Virus record (IMG/VR): IMGVR_UViG_3300025929_000040 | Coordinates: 1 to 29,886 of that record | Strand: one strand, 5' to 3' | Length of the DNA: 29,886 nt | From: a virus | Translations under genes and position numbers: made by a program | Part shown: positions 1 through 8,814 of the stretch, in pieces | How positions within the stretch are numbered: the first letter of the stretch is position 1 | Layout of the letters: every line of letters starts with the position of its first letter | Notes under the pieces: model-generated | The model's database searches: none | What the model was told of the DNA's origin: nothing | The model's input: the letters and a program-made list of their open reading frames with translations, nothing else

Positions 1-71
1 TGGCGTTCGCTGAGCGCGAAGGTCTGGGACTTGGCCCGGTTTCTGTCAGAGGGTCGCTCTAGGCTCGCTAC

Positions 72-755
72 GTGGCCAGAATCTGCCAGGGCTGCGAGCG
101 GGAGATCGTCCCTGCTGCGCGACAAGGCAACCCGCGCTTGTGGTGTTCCGACGCATGCAGAAACCGGTCGACCTACCTGGCTCGCAAGGCTGCGGGCAAG
201 GTGTATTTCCCGCGGTCGAGCGTGTACCCGCGAGGGTGTAACGAGTGCGCCGCCAGCTACGTGGCGAGATCGGCACGCGGGAGGTTCTGCTCGACGGCGT
301 GTCAGGCGGCGGACAAGAATCGCCGGCAGAACGCGCAGTATGCCGAGAACCCGCAGAGGTTCGTGGAGATGTCTCGACGCAACCGGCGGACCATGACAGA
401 GGCGCAGCGAGCGGCAGTCAAGCTTCGCGTTCGGCAATATCGCCAGCGCGTTGGCTACCTGGAATGCGCCAGGGCTGCCGACCAACGGCGGCGAGCACGA
501 AAGGCCAGCGCAGCGGTCGAGAAGTTCCGACCGGTGGAGATCTTCGAGCGCGACGGCTGGCGTTGCGGGATCTGTACCCGCAAGGTCAACCGGCTGCTGG
601 CTTGGCCCGATCCGAGGAGTCCGAGCCTGGATCACATAGTCCCGCTGTCACTGCACGGCGACCACACCCGAGCGAACGTGCGTCTAGCCCATCTGGACTG
701 CAACGTAAAGCGCGGCAACCGGATCGAGAGTGAGCAACTGGCTCTCATCGGTTGA
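72..755 (+). CDS. HNH endonuclease next to the terminase genes
   Basis: A 227-residue protein with a C-terminal HNH (beta-beta-alpha-metal) nuclease domain. The visible motif is C165-x2-C168, D187-H188 (SLDHIVPL), N202, H207 and C210-N211. The N-terminal half carries further Cys pairs (C5/C8, C25/C29, C56/C59, C73/C77) that look like small zinc knuckles, followed by a basic helical stretch at about 100-150. The GTG start at 72 is chosen because the cysteine-rich N-terminus begins directly after it; no good ribosome site is visible. In many cos-type phages an HNH protein sits beside the terminase genes and is needed together with them for DNA cleavage and packaging; that role here is inferred from position. 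A homing endonuclease is the alternative. Confidence 0.85.
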   Translation: MARICQGCEREIVPAARQGNPRLWCSDACRNRSTYLARKAAGKVYFPRSSVYPRGCNECAASYVARSARGRFCSTACQAADKNRRQNAQYAENPQRFVEMSRRNRRTMTEAQRAAVKLRVRQYRQRVGYLECARAADQRRRARKASAAVEKFRPVEIFERDGWRCGICTRKVNRLLAWPDPRSPSLDHIVPLSLHGDHTRANVRLAHLDCNVKRGNRIESEQLALIG

Positions 756-801
756 CGCGACTGCCCGCCAAGGGCATCCGTTCCCGACATGGGAGGCACC
801 A

Positions 802-1236
802 ATGGCCGGACGTGGTCCTGCTGGCAAGGAGCGGCACTCCCGCTCCCGTGACGACGCCGAATTCGAGCAGCTTGTCGACGCCGGCGTCCTGTACGGCGAC
901 CCGCTGCCGGAAGGTGTTCTGCCTGACGACGAGGAATGGCACCCGCAGACGCTGGCGCTCTGGGATTCGCTTCGCCGTTCCCCGCTTCTCGCGGGTGAGC
1001 ACGCGATGGGTTGGCAGTTCCTGATCGACACGGCCCTGATGCATCACGTCATGTGGACGAAGGGCCGGTGGGAGTTCGCTTCCGAGGTTCGGCTGCGCGT
1101 GGCGAAGTTCGGCGCGACTCCTGAGGACCGAATGCGGCTGAAGGTGAAGATCGAAACCCCACAGCAGCCCTCGGCCGGTGTGTCCTCACCGTCGGTGACG
1201 AATATCCGGTCGCGCCGGGACCGCCTGACGGGCTGA
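802..1236 (+). CDS. Terminase small subunit (probable)
   Basis: A 144-residue protein directly upstream of the large terminase (TGA at 1234-1236, next ATG at 1238). The ATG at 802 is preferred over an upstream in-frame ATG at 730 because GGGAGG lies at 791-796, a normal spacing. The N-terminus is basic and charged (AGRGPAGKERHSRSRDD), the middle is helical with a Trp-rich stretch, and the C-terminus is Ser/Pro/Arg-rich. Small terminase subunits recognise the packaging site on phage DNA and regulate the large subunit. No single diagnostic motif is visible, so the call rests mainly on gene order and size; both fit actinophage small terminases well. Confidence 0.7.
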   Translation: MAGRGPAGKERHSRSRDDAEFEQLVDAGVLYGDPLPEGVLPDDEEWHPQTLALWDSLRRSPLLAGEHAMGWQFLIDTALMHHVMWTKGRWEFASEVRLRVAKFGATPEDRMRLKVKIETPQQPSAGVSSPSVTNIRSRRDRLTG

Positions 1237-1237
1237 G

Positions 1238-2941
1238 ATGCCCCGCGAGCTGATCCGCTCGACGGATCACGACCGGAACCGGTCACTCGGGTGGCTGGGC
1301 CTGGCGTGGCTCGAGGCGCTGACCGTTCACGGACCCGGCGATGTGCAAGGCGAGCCGGTGGTTCACGGCGACGAGATGTCGCAGTTCGTGGCCGACTGCT
1401 ACGGCCTGGACGATGATGGCCGACGGTTGTACGATTCGGCGTTCTTCTCCCGGCCGAAGGGTGGCGACAAGTCCGGTCTGATCGGACGCGTCGGGCTGCT
1501 GGAGGCTCTCGGGCCGGCCAGGTTCGCCGGCTGGGCCAAGGGTGGCGAGACGTACCGCGACCCGTGGGGGCTCGGCTTCGAGTACGTGTACGAAGAGGGC
1601 GAGCCGATGGGTCGGCCGGTCAAGGTGCCGTTCATCCGGTGTATGGCGACCGAAGAAGGACAGACCGGCAACGTCTACGACACGATCTATTTCAACCTGA
1701 CCGAAGGCCCGCTGGCCGAGGCGATGCCCCGCCGCGACGACGCGGGCTTGACGCGGGTGCTGCTACCTGGTGGCGGTGAGATAACCCCGTCGACAGCGTC
1801 GTCGGCGTCGAAGGACGGCGGCAAAGAGACTTTCGTCGGATTCGACGAAACCCACCTGTACAACACGCCGGAGTTGCGGCGCATGTACGCCACGGTGACC
1901 CGGAACCTGCGTAAGCGGAAGAAGATCGCGGAGACGTGGTTCCTTGAGGGCACGACGATGTTCGCGGCCGGTGAGGAATCGGTCGCAGAGTCGACGTACA
2001 GGCTCGCGGAACGCATCCGTGAGGGTCGCGCGAAGCGGCAGCGGCTGCTGTTTGACCACCGCTGGGGCGACTGCGAAGACCTCACCGACGAACCTGGCCT
2101 CCGGGCCGCGATCGTGGAGGCTTACGGCGACGCGATGGCGTGGAACGACCTAGACGGGCTCGTGGATGAGTTCTTCGAGGGCCGCTCCGCGACCGTTGAC
2201 TCTCGCCGTTACTTCCTGAACTCGCCGTCATCGAGCGTGGACGCGTGGCTGACCGAATACGAGTGGGCATCCCGCGGACCCCGGCAAGGCGGCGACGGCG
2301 CACCCGTAGCCGCTCCGGGGGACACGATCACGGTCGGGTTCGACGGCTCCCGGAAACGAGCTCGGGGCGTCACCGACGCGACCGCGCTCATCGGCTGCCG
2401 CGTCACCGACGGGCACCTGTTCCAAATCCGCGTCTGGGAACAGCCATCCGCGGAGCCTGACTGGCAAGTGCCAGCGACTGAGGTTGAGGCGGAAGTCAAA
2501 GCCACGTTCGACCGGTACCGGGTGGTCGGGTTCTACGCCGACCCGGCGAAGTGGGAAACCTACGTCGCCGAGTGGGAAGCGGCCTACGGCGGCCGGCTGA
2601 AGGTGAAAGCCACCCAGCAACACCCGATCCAGTGGTGGATGACCGGCGGCAGGGCCTCGATGACCGTCCGCGCGTTGGAGAAGTTCGAGTCCGCGGTCGT
2701 GGACGGCGAACTGACCCACGACGGCGCTTCCGAACTGACCAGGCACGTGTTGAACGCCCGCCGGATGCTCACCCGCACCGGCATTCAGATCCGTAAAGAG
2801 AATCCCGACTCGCCGAAGAAGATCGACGCCGCAGTGGCGGCCGTTCTGGCGTGGCAGGCCCGCGTGGATGCGGTCGCTGCCGGTGTCGGGGCACAGAAAG
2901 CCAAGGTCACGCCGAGACGGCTGGACAAACCGAGACGATGA
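1238..2941 (+). CDS. terL: Terminase large subunit
   Basis: A 567-residue DNA-packaging motor protein. The N-terminal ATPase has a Walker A-like loop SRPKGGDKSG at 71-80 and a Walker B motif TFVGFDETH at 198-206, whose D203-E204 would be the metal and catalytic acids. The C-terminal RNase H-like nuclease shows VGFDGSR at 366-372 (D369), D380, YAD at 433-435 and a late acidic residue D530 in KKIDAAVA. Length is normal for the family. It would pump DNA into the prohead at the portal and cut the genome ends. The ATG at 1238 follows the small subunit stop by one base, so the two are probably translationally coupled. All key residues of the two domains appear present. Confidence 0.95.
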   Translation: MPRELIRSTDHDRNRSLGWLGLAWLEALTVHGPGDVQGEPVVHGDEMSQFVADCYGLDDDGRRLYDSAFFSRPKGGDKSGLIGRVGLLEALGPARFAGWAKGGETYRDPWGLGFEYVYEEGEPMGRPVKVPFIRCMATEEGQTGNVYDTIYFNLTEGPLAEAMPRRDDAGLTRVLLPGGGEITPSTASSASKDGGKETFVGFDETHLYNTPELRRMYATVTRNLRKRKKIAETWFLEGTTMFAAGEESVAESTYRLAERIREGRAKRQRLLFDHRWGDCEDLTDEPGLRAAIVEAYGDAMAWNDLDGLVDEFFEGRSATVDSRRYFLNSPSSSVDAWLTEYEWASRGPRQGGDGAPVAAPGDTITVGFDGSRKRARGVTDATALIGCRVTDGHLFQIRVWEQPSAEPDWQVPATEVEAEVKATFDRYRVVGFYADPAKWETYVAEWEAAYGGRLKVKATQQHPIQWWMTGGRASMTVRALEKFESAVVDGELTHDGASELTRHVLNARRMLTRTGIQIRKENPDSPKKIDAAVAAVLAWQARVDAVAAGVGAQKAKVTPRRLDKPRR

Positions 2942-2954
2942 AGGGTGGTCACGC

Positions 2955-4484
2955 GTGGCGATCGACGTGACCGTTCCCGGGTCGGCCGGATGGTGGATGC
3001 AGCAGCTCTGGCGCCAGCTGGCAGCCGAGCAGACCCGCCTCCGGCGGCTCGAGAAGTACCGCCGCGGGGAGCCGGACATCGTTCTCGGGACGGAACGGCT
3101 CCGGTCGGCGTTCTTCCGGTTCCAGAACATGTCCCGGTCGAACTTCGCTGACCTGATCGTGTCTGCGCGGACGAACCGGATGGCTGTCCGCGCGATCCGC
3201 ACATCAGCCAGCGACGACGACAACGGCGACCAGGCTGCGTGGCGTATCTGGACCGCCAACGGGCTCAACGTGTGGCAGACGGACCTGTACCGGTCGATCT
3301 GCACCTTCGGGTGCGGCTACGCCGCCGCTGGGACACCGGAAACGCCGGAAGGTGAACCGGTCATCACAGTGGAGGACCCGCGGCAGACGATCACGGCACA
3401 GGACGCGCTGCGGCCATCGAAGACGATCGCAGCGTTCAAGCTCTACCACGACCCGCAGGCCCAGATGGACTACGCGGTGCTGTGGCTGCCCGGCCAGAAG
3501 TGGGTCAGCCGACGTGCGCGTAAGGCGCGCGTGGCGGCTCTGGGGGACGCGGGACCGGTCCCTGTGAACTTCTCCCCGGCGACATTCGACATGCTCCCCG
3601 TCGGCTCCACGGACGGCGACACGATCACGTGGGCCGACGAGCAGCCCGACGGCGTCCTCGACCCGGCACTGCTGGGTGGCGACGGGTACGACGGGATCAC
3701 GTCCGAGCAGTACGACCTCCAGGACGTCCCGGTCGTGAAGTTCGGCAACCGTGACGGTGTCGGCGTGTTCGAGCTCCACACCGACCTTCTCGACCGGATC
3801 GCGCACATCACGTTGCAGCAGATGGTCATTGCCACGTTGCAGGCGTTCAAGCAACGCGCGATCAAGACCAGCGAAGCCGCCGGCGAGGACGGCGGGCTGC
3901 CGGACGAGGACGCGAACGGCAACCCGATCGACTACAACGAGGTCTTCGAGGCCGACCCCGGCGCCTTGTGGCGACTCCCGGTCGGCGCCGAGATCTGGGA
4001 GTCCGGGCAGGTTGACCTGTCCGGCATCCTGTCCGCGGCGAAGGATTGGGTGCTGCACCTCGCAGCTTGCACTCAGACCCCGTTCCCGATGTTCTCCCCG
4101 GACTCGGCGAACCAGTCCGCGAACGGCGCCTCTCTGTACCGGGAGGGGTTGACGTTCAACGTCGAGGATCTGTGCCGCATCGCCGGCGCGGGCATGGCGC
4201 AACTCTTGGCCGTGGCGTTCCAGATGAAGGGGGACGCGCAGCGCGGCGTCGCTGCGGACATCATCATCGATTGGGCGCCGGCCGACCGGTACTCGATCCT
4301 GGAGATGGCGCAGGCGGACGCGCAGTCGTCGCTGCCGCTGGCCCAGAAGGCGGCACGCATCTACGGCATGTCGCCGTCTGAGGTGAAGATCGTTCTGGCG
4401 CAGGCGGCGCAGGAGTCGTTCGCGCAGGCCGCGCTCGCACCGAAGCCGCCGGAACTTCCACCGTCTGATGTCGCAGCCAGTTGA
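2955..4484 (+). CDS. Portal protein
   Basis: A 509-residue protein of the SPP1 gp6-like portal type common in actinophages. Portals form the twelve-subunit ring at one capsid vertex through which terminase packs DNA and to which the tail connectors bind. The family signature visible is the N-terminal WWMQQL/LRRLEKYRRGEP stretch, then RTNRMAVRAIRT, and a C-terminal helical region with many Gln and Ala residues. The GTG at 2955 is selected over an upstream in-frame start at 2868 because that would overlap terL by 74 bases, and AAGGGTGG lies at 2941-2948. The 3' end overlaps the next gene by 17 bases. Confidence 0.92.
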   Translation: MAIDVTVPGSAGWWMQQLWRQLAAEQTRLRRLEKYRRGEPDIVLGTERLRSAFFRFQNMSRSNFADLIVSARTNRMAVRAIRTSASDDDNGDQAAWRIWTANGLNVWQTDLYRSICTFGCGYAAAGTPETPEGEPVITVEDPRQTITAQDALRPSKTIAAFKLYHDPQAQMDYAVLWLPGQKWVSRRARKARVAALGDAGPVPVNFSPATFDMLPVGSTDGDTITWADEQPDGVLDPALLGGDGYDGITSEQYDLQDVPVVKFGNRDGVGVFELHTDLLDRIAHITLQQMVIATLQAFKQRAIKTSEAAGEDGGLPDEDANGNPIDYNEVFEADPGALWRLPVGAEIWESGQVDLSGILSAAKDWVLHLAACTQTPFPMFSPDSANQSANGASLYREGLTFNVEDLCRIAGAGMAQLLAVAFQMKGDAQRGVAADIIIDWAPADRYSILEMAQADAQSSLPLAQKAARIYGMSPSEVKIVLAQAAQESFAQAALAPKPPELPPSDVAAS

Positions 4485-5331
4485 CGGGCAGGCCGCGGTC
4501 ATCGCGGCCTACCAGCAGCAGACAGCGGCGACACGGGCACAGTTGGCGGCCTACATCGCGGCCCTGTGGGCGTCTCTGCCGCAGTACCGCAACGCCAACG
4601 CACGCGACTTCACCGCACAGGCCGTTCCGGTCGTAGAGGCGGCGATGGGGCACATGCAGGCCGCTACTGCTGCCTACCTCGCCACCATGAACGGGCTCGC
4701 AGGCGGGTCCGGGACACCGCTCACGTATCAAACCGCGACCATCGCGGCAGTACGGAACGACGCCGACCCGGCGGACGTGTACTCGCGTCCGTTCAACCTG
4801 GTGTGGCGCCGGCTGCACGACCTGGCGCCGCTTGACGAAGCGAAGATCCAATCGGCGATTGAGTCCGGGCAGAACCGGGCCGTCCAGACCGCCGTCACGG
4901 ACCTTCAGTTGGCCAAGACGCACACCGCGAAGGCGCAGATGGGCCGCAACCGGAACGTGGTCGGGTACCGGCGGCAGTTGGAAGGCGCCCACTCCTGCGC
5001 GCTGTGCATCGTCGCCTCGACGCTGCGCTACCACAAGGCGGACCTGATGCCGATTCACCCGGCCTGCGACTGCCTACCCGTCCCGATCATGGCCGGCGAG
5101 AAAGCCGACATGACTCTCGACCCGGCGCTGCTCGAGGCCGCTCACGCGACCGTCGCCGACACGTTCGGCGCCGACTCCACCGCCGCACGCAACATCCGCG
5201 GCGCGTTCAAGGACAACGGCAAGTCGGTCCTGTACCGCGACGTCCTCATCACGCACCAGCACGGCGAACTCGGGCCGGTCCTCGCCATCCGTGGCCAGAA
5301 GTTCACCGGCCCGCACGACATCGCCGCATAA
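4468..5331 (+). CDS. MuF-like minor head protein
   Basis: A 287-residue protein following the portal, as Mu F / SPP1 gp7-like head morphogenesis proteins do. The diagnostic part is the centre: C177-x2-C180, then H197-x2-C200-x-C202 in MPIHPACDCLPVP, a conserved cysteine/histidine cluster of this family that probably binds a metal. The N-terminal 160 residues are alpha-helical. It likely binds the portal inside the prohead and may be ejected with the DNA. The ATG at 4468 overlaps the portal stop by 17 bases, indicating coupled translation. No toxin domain is visible at the C-terminus (only about 85 residues follow the Cys cluster). Confidence 0.8.
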   Translation: MSQPVDGQAAVIAAYQQQTAATRAQLAAYIAALWASLPQYRNANARDFTAQAVPVVEAAMGHMQAATAAYLATMNGLAGGSGTPLTYQTATIAAVRNDADPADVYSRPFNLVWRRLHDLAPLDEAKIQSAIESGQNRAVQTAVTDLQLAKTHTAKAQMGRNRNVVGYRRQLEGAHSCALCIVASTLRYHKADLMPIHPACDCLPVPIMAGEKADMTLDPALLEAAHATVADTFGADSTAARNIRGAFKDNGKSVLYRDVLITHQHGELGPVLAIRGQKFTGPHDIAA

Positions 5332-5380
5332 CCGCCCGTCAGGGCAGCACCACCCACCACAACCCGACAGGGGAGCCGAC

Positions 5381-6097
5381 ATGGCACGCACCACCGATCT
5401 ACCCGTCCACTTCCGCACCGGCCTCCGCGCCGTCGGAATCGTCAACGGACGCCCCGTGTGGCCGATCCTCGGCGGCGACGACTCCGACGACGCAGCAGCA
5501 CAAGCCGCAGCGGCTGCCGCAGCCGCTGGCAAGTCGTCCGAATCCGACCCCGGATTCCCGGCGAACACCGCGCTCGAGCAGATGACCGTCGAGCAGCGCG
5601 AGTCCTACTGGAAAGACAAGGCCCGCAAACACGAGGACCGCGTCAAGTCCTTCGGGAAACTCACCCCGGAAGAACTGACCGAACTACGCGCGAAAGCCGA
5701 TAAGCACGACGCGCTCGAGTTCGAGCTCGGCAGCGAGGCGGACAAGAAGGCCGCTCAGGCGCGCAAAGACGCCGAGCAGGCCGCTGACGCCAAGTACCAG
5801 CCGATGCTCGCCGAGACGGCATTCCGTATCGCCATCGGCGACCGCCGAACGCAGGACGAGGTCGACGAGTTCATCGGCGACCTGAACCTGCCCCGATTCT
5901 TGACCGACGACGGACGAGTCGACACCGCCAAGGTGCTCGCCCGCGTCGATCAGTTCGCGCCCGCCACGGGCACCGCACCGCCACGGAAGCCGGGGCCGTC
6001 ATCGAACGGCATGGGCTACCGCGGCAACAGCACACCCGGCGCCGGGTCAGTCGCCGCCGGCCGCGACCTCTACGCGGAGACACACCCGAAGAAATAG
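5381..6097 (+). CDS. Capsid scaffolding protein (probable)
   Basis: A 238-residue protein with ATG at 5381 behind a good ribosome site (AGGGGAG at 5369-5375). After a short N-terminus come an alanine run (about 44-53), then a highly charged helical stretch rich in Lys, Glu and Ala (about 65-145) predicted to be coiled coil, and a Gly/Pro/Ser-rich C-terminus ending ETHPKK. This composition and its place just before decoration and capsid genes match phage scaffolding proteins, which direct capsid assembly and then leave. No protease motif is seen here or in the neighbouring gene, so exit without proteolysis is possible; that is inference. Confidence 0.8.
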   Translation: MARTTDLPVHFRTGLRAVGIVNGRPVWPILGGDDSDDAAAQAAAAAAAAGKSSESDPGFPANTALEQMTVEQRESYWKDKARKHEDRVKSFGKLTPEELTELRAKADKHDALEFELGSEADKKAAQARKDAEQAADAKYQPMLAETAFRIAIGDRRTQDEVDEFIGDLNLPRFLTDDGRVDTAKVLARVDQFAPATGTAPPRKPGPSSNGMGYRGNSTPGAGSVAAGRDLYAETHPKK

Positions 6098-6161
6098 CCC
6101 CACCCCAGCCGAAGCCTCTCCTGGCCCTGCGCTGGCCCAAAACCCTTGAAAGGGGATCGCA

Positions 6162-6560
6162 ATGGATCTCGCCCTCACCATCGACACGATCGGTCAGGAC
6201 GACCAGCGTTGGCTCGGTACTGCTCACGGCACCTCCGCTGGTGACTCGATCACGCTGGACGCTGCGGCGTTCACGGCCGGCACCCACTTCCCGAACGGCT
6301 ACCTGCCGTCCGGGACGTGCGTGTCGCTCAACACCTCCACCCAGAAGTACGGGCCTTACACCACGGGCGGCGCCAACGGCACCGGCACCGCGGCTGGGTT
6401 CCTGCTGACGCCGGTGCAGGTCAAGACCGCCTCTTCCACCCCGTCCGGCGCCCTCTACTGGCACGGCGAGGTCGTCACGGCATACCTCCCGTTCCAGTCC
6501 GGCACCGGGTCCATCGACGCGACTGGCAAGGGCCAGCTCGCTCAGATCAAGTTCGTGTAA
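6162..6560 (+). CDS. Head decoration protein (probable, lambda gpD-like)
   Basis: A 132-residue, Gly/Thr/Ser-rich protein with little helix, preceding the major capsid gene by 15 bases. The ribosome site GAAAGGGGA sits before the ATG at 6162. Sequence features such as SITLDAAAFTAGTHFPNGYLPSG and a C-terminal region reading GALYWHGEVVTAYLP resemble small beta-rich capsid decoration proteins, which trimerise on the expanded shell and stabilise it against internal DNA pressure. The assignment is by fold-like composition and gene order (scaffold, decoration, capsid), as in lambda Nu3-D-E. A minor structural role cannot be excluded. Confidence 0.72.
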   Translation: MDLALTIDTIGQDDQRWLGTAHGTSAGDSITLDAAAFTAGTHFPNGYLPSGTCVSLNTSTQKYGPYTTGGANGTGTAAGFLLTPVQVKTASSTPSGALYWHGEVVTAYLPFQSGTGSIDATGKGQLAQIKFV

Positions 6561-6575
6561 GGGAGGTAGCCGAAC

Positions 6576-7628
6576 ATGTACATCTCAACCGACTACATCC
6601 TGCCCTCGGTTCTCACCGGGTACGTGCGGGAAGGCCTCGCGGACTACCCGCAGAACCAGTTCACCCTCGACCGGTGGCTGCCGAACCGCACCGTGCCGGA
6701 CATCCAGTACCGGTTCGCCGCTGGTGGCACGGGACTCGCCGACGCGGCGGTGTTCCGCACCTACGACGCCGAGTCCCCCGTGGGGAAGCGTCAGGGCCTG
6801 ATCCGGGTGACTGGCGAACTGCCCCCGATCTCGCTGAAGACGCGACTGTCGGAATACGACTCGCTTCGGATGCGGGCCGCAGTGCAGCCCGGCAACCAGG
6901 AAGTCGTGCGCGCGATCATGAACGACGGGTTGAAGAACTCCCGTTCGATCGCGGCACGGCTCGAGATGGCCCGCGGCGACGCGCTGGTCAACGGCTCCGT
7001 CACCATCTCGGAGAACGGCGTCACTGCGGCCGTCAACTTCGGTCGCGCCGGCGGCATGTCCGTCACTGCGGGTGTGCTGTGGTCGACCATCGCCACCGCT
7101 GACCCGTTCGGCGATCTGGACACGTGGCGCAACGCCTACGTGGCCCAGAACGGCGCGGAGCCGGGCGCGATCGTCATGTCCCGCTCGACGCTGGCGCTGA
7201 TGCGTCGGTGCGCGAACGTGGCCAAGGCGGTTTTCCCGTCCGCGGCGCAGGTTCCGACGCTGCTGTCGCAGCAGGCCATCTCGGATGCGCTCGTCGCGTT
7301 CGGGCTGCCCCCGCTGTACGTGTACTACGCGCAGGCCAACACCTACGCCGGCTCGGCGACCCCGATCCTGCCGGCCAACAAGGTGCTGCTCCTGCCGGAG
7401 CCGGGCGACCCCAACTCCCCGGAAGACACGCAGCTCGGCGGCACGTTCTGGGGCACCACTGCGGAGTCGCAGCTGCCCGAGTACGGCATCGATCTCAGCG
7501 ACCAGCCGGGCATCGTCGCCGGCGCGTACCACGACCCGGACCCGGTCGGGATCTGGACCAAGGCGTCAGCGATCGCGCTGCCCGTCCTGGCCAACCCGAA
7601 CCTGGCGATGGCTGCGACGGTCGCCTGA
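6576..7628 (+). CDS. Major capsid protein (lambda gpE-like family)
   Basis: A 350-residue protein with ribosome site GGGAGG 10 bases before ATG 6576. It has the hallmarks of the lambda E-type capsid family used by many actinophages: N-terminus STDYILPSVLTGYVREG, an extended arm, then GELPPISLKTRLSEYDSLRMR in the E-loop/P-domain region and a C-terminal beta-rich end. It has the HK97 fold by family knowledge and forms the icosahedral shell. Its length is normal. The stop (7626-7628) overlaps the ATG of the next gene by one base, so the following connector gene is likely co-translated. Confidence 0.92.
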   Translation: MYISTDYILPSVLTGYVREGLADYPQNQFTLDRWLPNRTVPDIQYRFAAGGTGLADAAVFRTYDAESPVGKRQGLIRVTGELPPISLKTRLSEYDSLRMRAAVQPGNQEVVRAIMNDGLKNSRSIAARLEMARGDALVNGSVTISENGVTAAVNFGRAGGMSVTAGVLWSTIATADPFGDLDTWRNAYVAQNGAEPGAIVMSRSTLALMRRCANVAKAVFPSAAQVPTLLSQQAISDALVAFGLPPLYVYYAQANTYAGSATPILPANKVLLLPEPGDPNSPEDTQLGGTFWGTTAESQLPEYGIDLSDQPGIVAGAYHDPDPVGIWTKASAIALPVLANPNLAMAATVA

Positions 7629-7885
7629 TGGGCCGCCGACTGAACTCCTACGTCCACATCCCCGACGAAGAGGGCGGCTACGCTATCTTCGGCCCGGATG
7701 ACGAGGTCCCATCGTGGGCCGCGGCGAAGGTCGGCGACCACGTGTGGGCCGATGACGCGGGCAGCAAGCCCGCGAAGTCCGCGGCGAAGGCCGAGTGGGT
7801 CACGTTCGCGGTCAGCCAAGGCGCGGAGGAATCCGACGCCGAAGCGATGACCAAGGACGAGCTCATCTCGTCGTTCGGCGAGTAG
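7628..7885 (+). CDS. Small unknown protein between capsid and connector genes
   Basis: An 85-residue acidic protein whose ATG overlaps the capsid stop (TGATG). The first half contains beta-type sequence (SYVHIPDEEGGYAIFGPDDEVP); the C-terminal AMTKDELISSFGE resembles the short helical tail of Rho-N/LEM-like modules seen in small phage head-tail genes. Function is not known; by position it may be a capsid-associated or connector accessory protein. An in-frame extension upstream exists but lies wholly within the capsid gene in another frame and is rejected. Confidence 0.7.
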   Translation: MGRRLNSYVHIPDEEGGYAIFGPDDEVPSWAAAKVGDHVWADDAGSKPAKSAAKAEWVTFAVSQGAEESDAEAMTKDELISSFGE

Positions 7886-7915
7886 CAACAACAGACCGAG
7901 AGGTGGTGAGAGGGC

Positions 7916-8476
7916 ATGGTGTCTTCCGACCCGTTCGCCGATCCTGACGACGTGGCGGCCGTTCTGCTGCGTCCTCTCACCACACTCGAGGCGCAGTACG
8001 TTCCGACGCTGATCGATCAGGCGTCGTCGCTGCTCCGCAACTCCGCACCGGCGATCGACATGCGGATAGCGAAATACCAGGCCGACCCGACCGATCCTGC
8101 CGGGGTTTCGATGACCACCGTCACGGCGGTCATCGCCGGGGCGGTGAAGCGGTACATGGTCAACCCGACCGGCATCGCGTCCACGTCGGACACTGTCGGG
8201 CCGTTCTCGCACTCCACCTCTTACGCGTTGCGTAGCGAGAAGGAGCGGCGCGGCGCGCTTGAGATCACTAGCGATGACCTCGCTGTCCTGTTCCCGACCC
8301 GCAAGCGGCTTCGTGCAGGGACACTCCGGACCCGTCCGGCGCTCGCGCCGCGACCGGTCGGTCGATACGGACCCATCCCATCAGTCGGGCAGGCCGTGGA
8401 CGCCGAGATCACCTACTCCGAGCGGGTCGGGAACCTCGACGCCGAATGGCTCAACATCCCGGACGGCGCCGGGTGA
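7916..8476 (+). CDS. Head-tail adaptor (Gp15/Gp19/Gp42-like)
   Basis: A 186-residue protein resembling the Phage Gp19/Gp15/Gp42 family, the first connector that docks under the portal. Visible features are the N-terminal helical segment DPDDVAAVLLRPLTTLEAQ, then IDQASSLLRNSAP, and a middle stretch TVTAVIAGAVKRYMVNPTGIAS, with the pattern VKRYMVNP typical of these proteins. The ATG at 7916 lies a few bases after an AG-rich ribosome site (GAGGTGGTGAGAGG); a GTG at 7919 is an alternative start. The stop overlaps the next start in a GTGA arrangement. Confidence 0.82.
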   Translation: MVSSDPFADPDDVAAVLLRPLTTLEAQYVPTLIDQASSLLRNSAPAIDMRIAKYQADPTDPAGVSMTTVTAVIAGAVKRYMVNPTGIASTSDTVGPFSHSTSYALRSEKERRGALEITSDDLAVLFPTRKRLRAGTLRTRPALAPRPVGRYGPIPSVGQAVDAEITYSERVGNLDAEWLNIPDGAG

Positions 8477-8814
8477 CGTACCCGTTCGCCACTCCGGTGC
8501 AGTGGATCCGCCGCACCAAGAACAGCGGCGGCACCGCCTACGCCGGTACTGAGTGGACCGAAGCGGCTGCCGTCGCTACGGCGGCTGTGTTCGCTCCTGG
8601 CGGCTCAACAGAGCTGACCCAGGGCGGTGACACGGTGACGACGCAGCCGACCCTCTACGGGCTCGACGCGACGTTGGGTGTGTCGGCGTTCGACAAGTTC
8701 ATCGTCAACGGCCAGCCCTACGAGGGCGACGGGGATCCGCAGGACGGATACCAGTCGCCATTCACCGGATGGGCTCCTGGCGTCGTGGTGAAACTCAAGA
8801 AGGTGACGGGCTGA
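8473..8814 (+). CDS. Head-tail stopper / head closure protein (probable)
   Basis: A 113-residue beta-rich protein beginning TYPFATPVQWIRR. The GTG at 8473 overlapping the previous stop (GTGA) is preferred to an upstream ATG at 8446, because the extra residues in between are basic and unlike the rest. Internal pattern EAAAVATAAVFAPGGSTE then LYGLDATLGVSAFDKFIVNGQPYEGDG is typical of stopper proteins that plug the connector until tail joining. It is called by position (between adaptor and gp10-like gene), size and these features. Confidence 0.72.
   Translation: MTYPFATPVQWIRRTKNSGGTAYAGTEWTEAAAVATAAVFAPGGSTELTQGGDTVTTQPTLYGLDATLGVSAFDKFIVNGQPYEGDGDPQDGYQSPFTGWAPGVVVKLKKVTG

Noticed and set aside
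1-71. Promoter or cos site at the left edge
   Set aside because: No clear -35/-10 pair or inverted-repeat cos structure can be recognised in these 71 bases.
2228-4502. Long open frames on the minus strand (358 and 432 codons) across terminase and portal
   Set aside because: They mirror the codon pattern of the plus-strand genes in GC-rich DNA, are Arg/Pro-rich, and lack ribosome sites and recognisable motifs.
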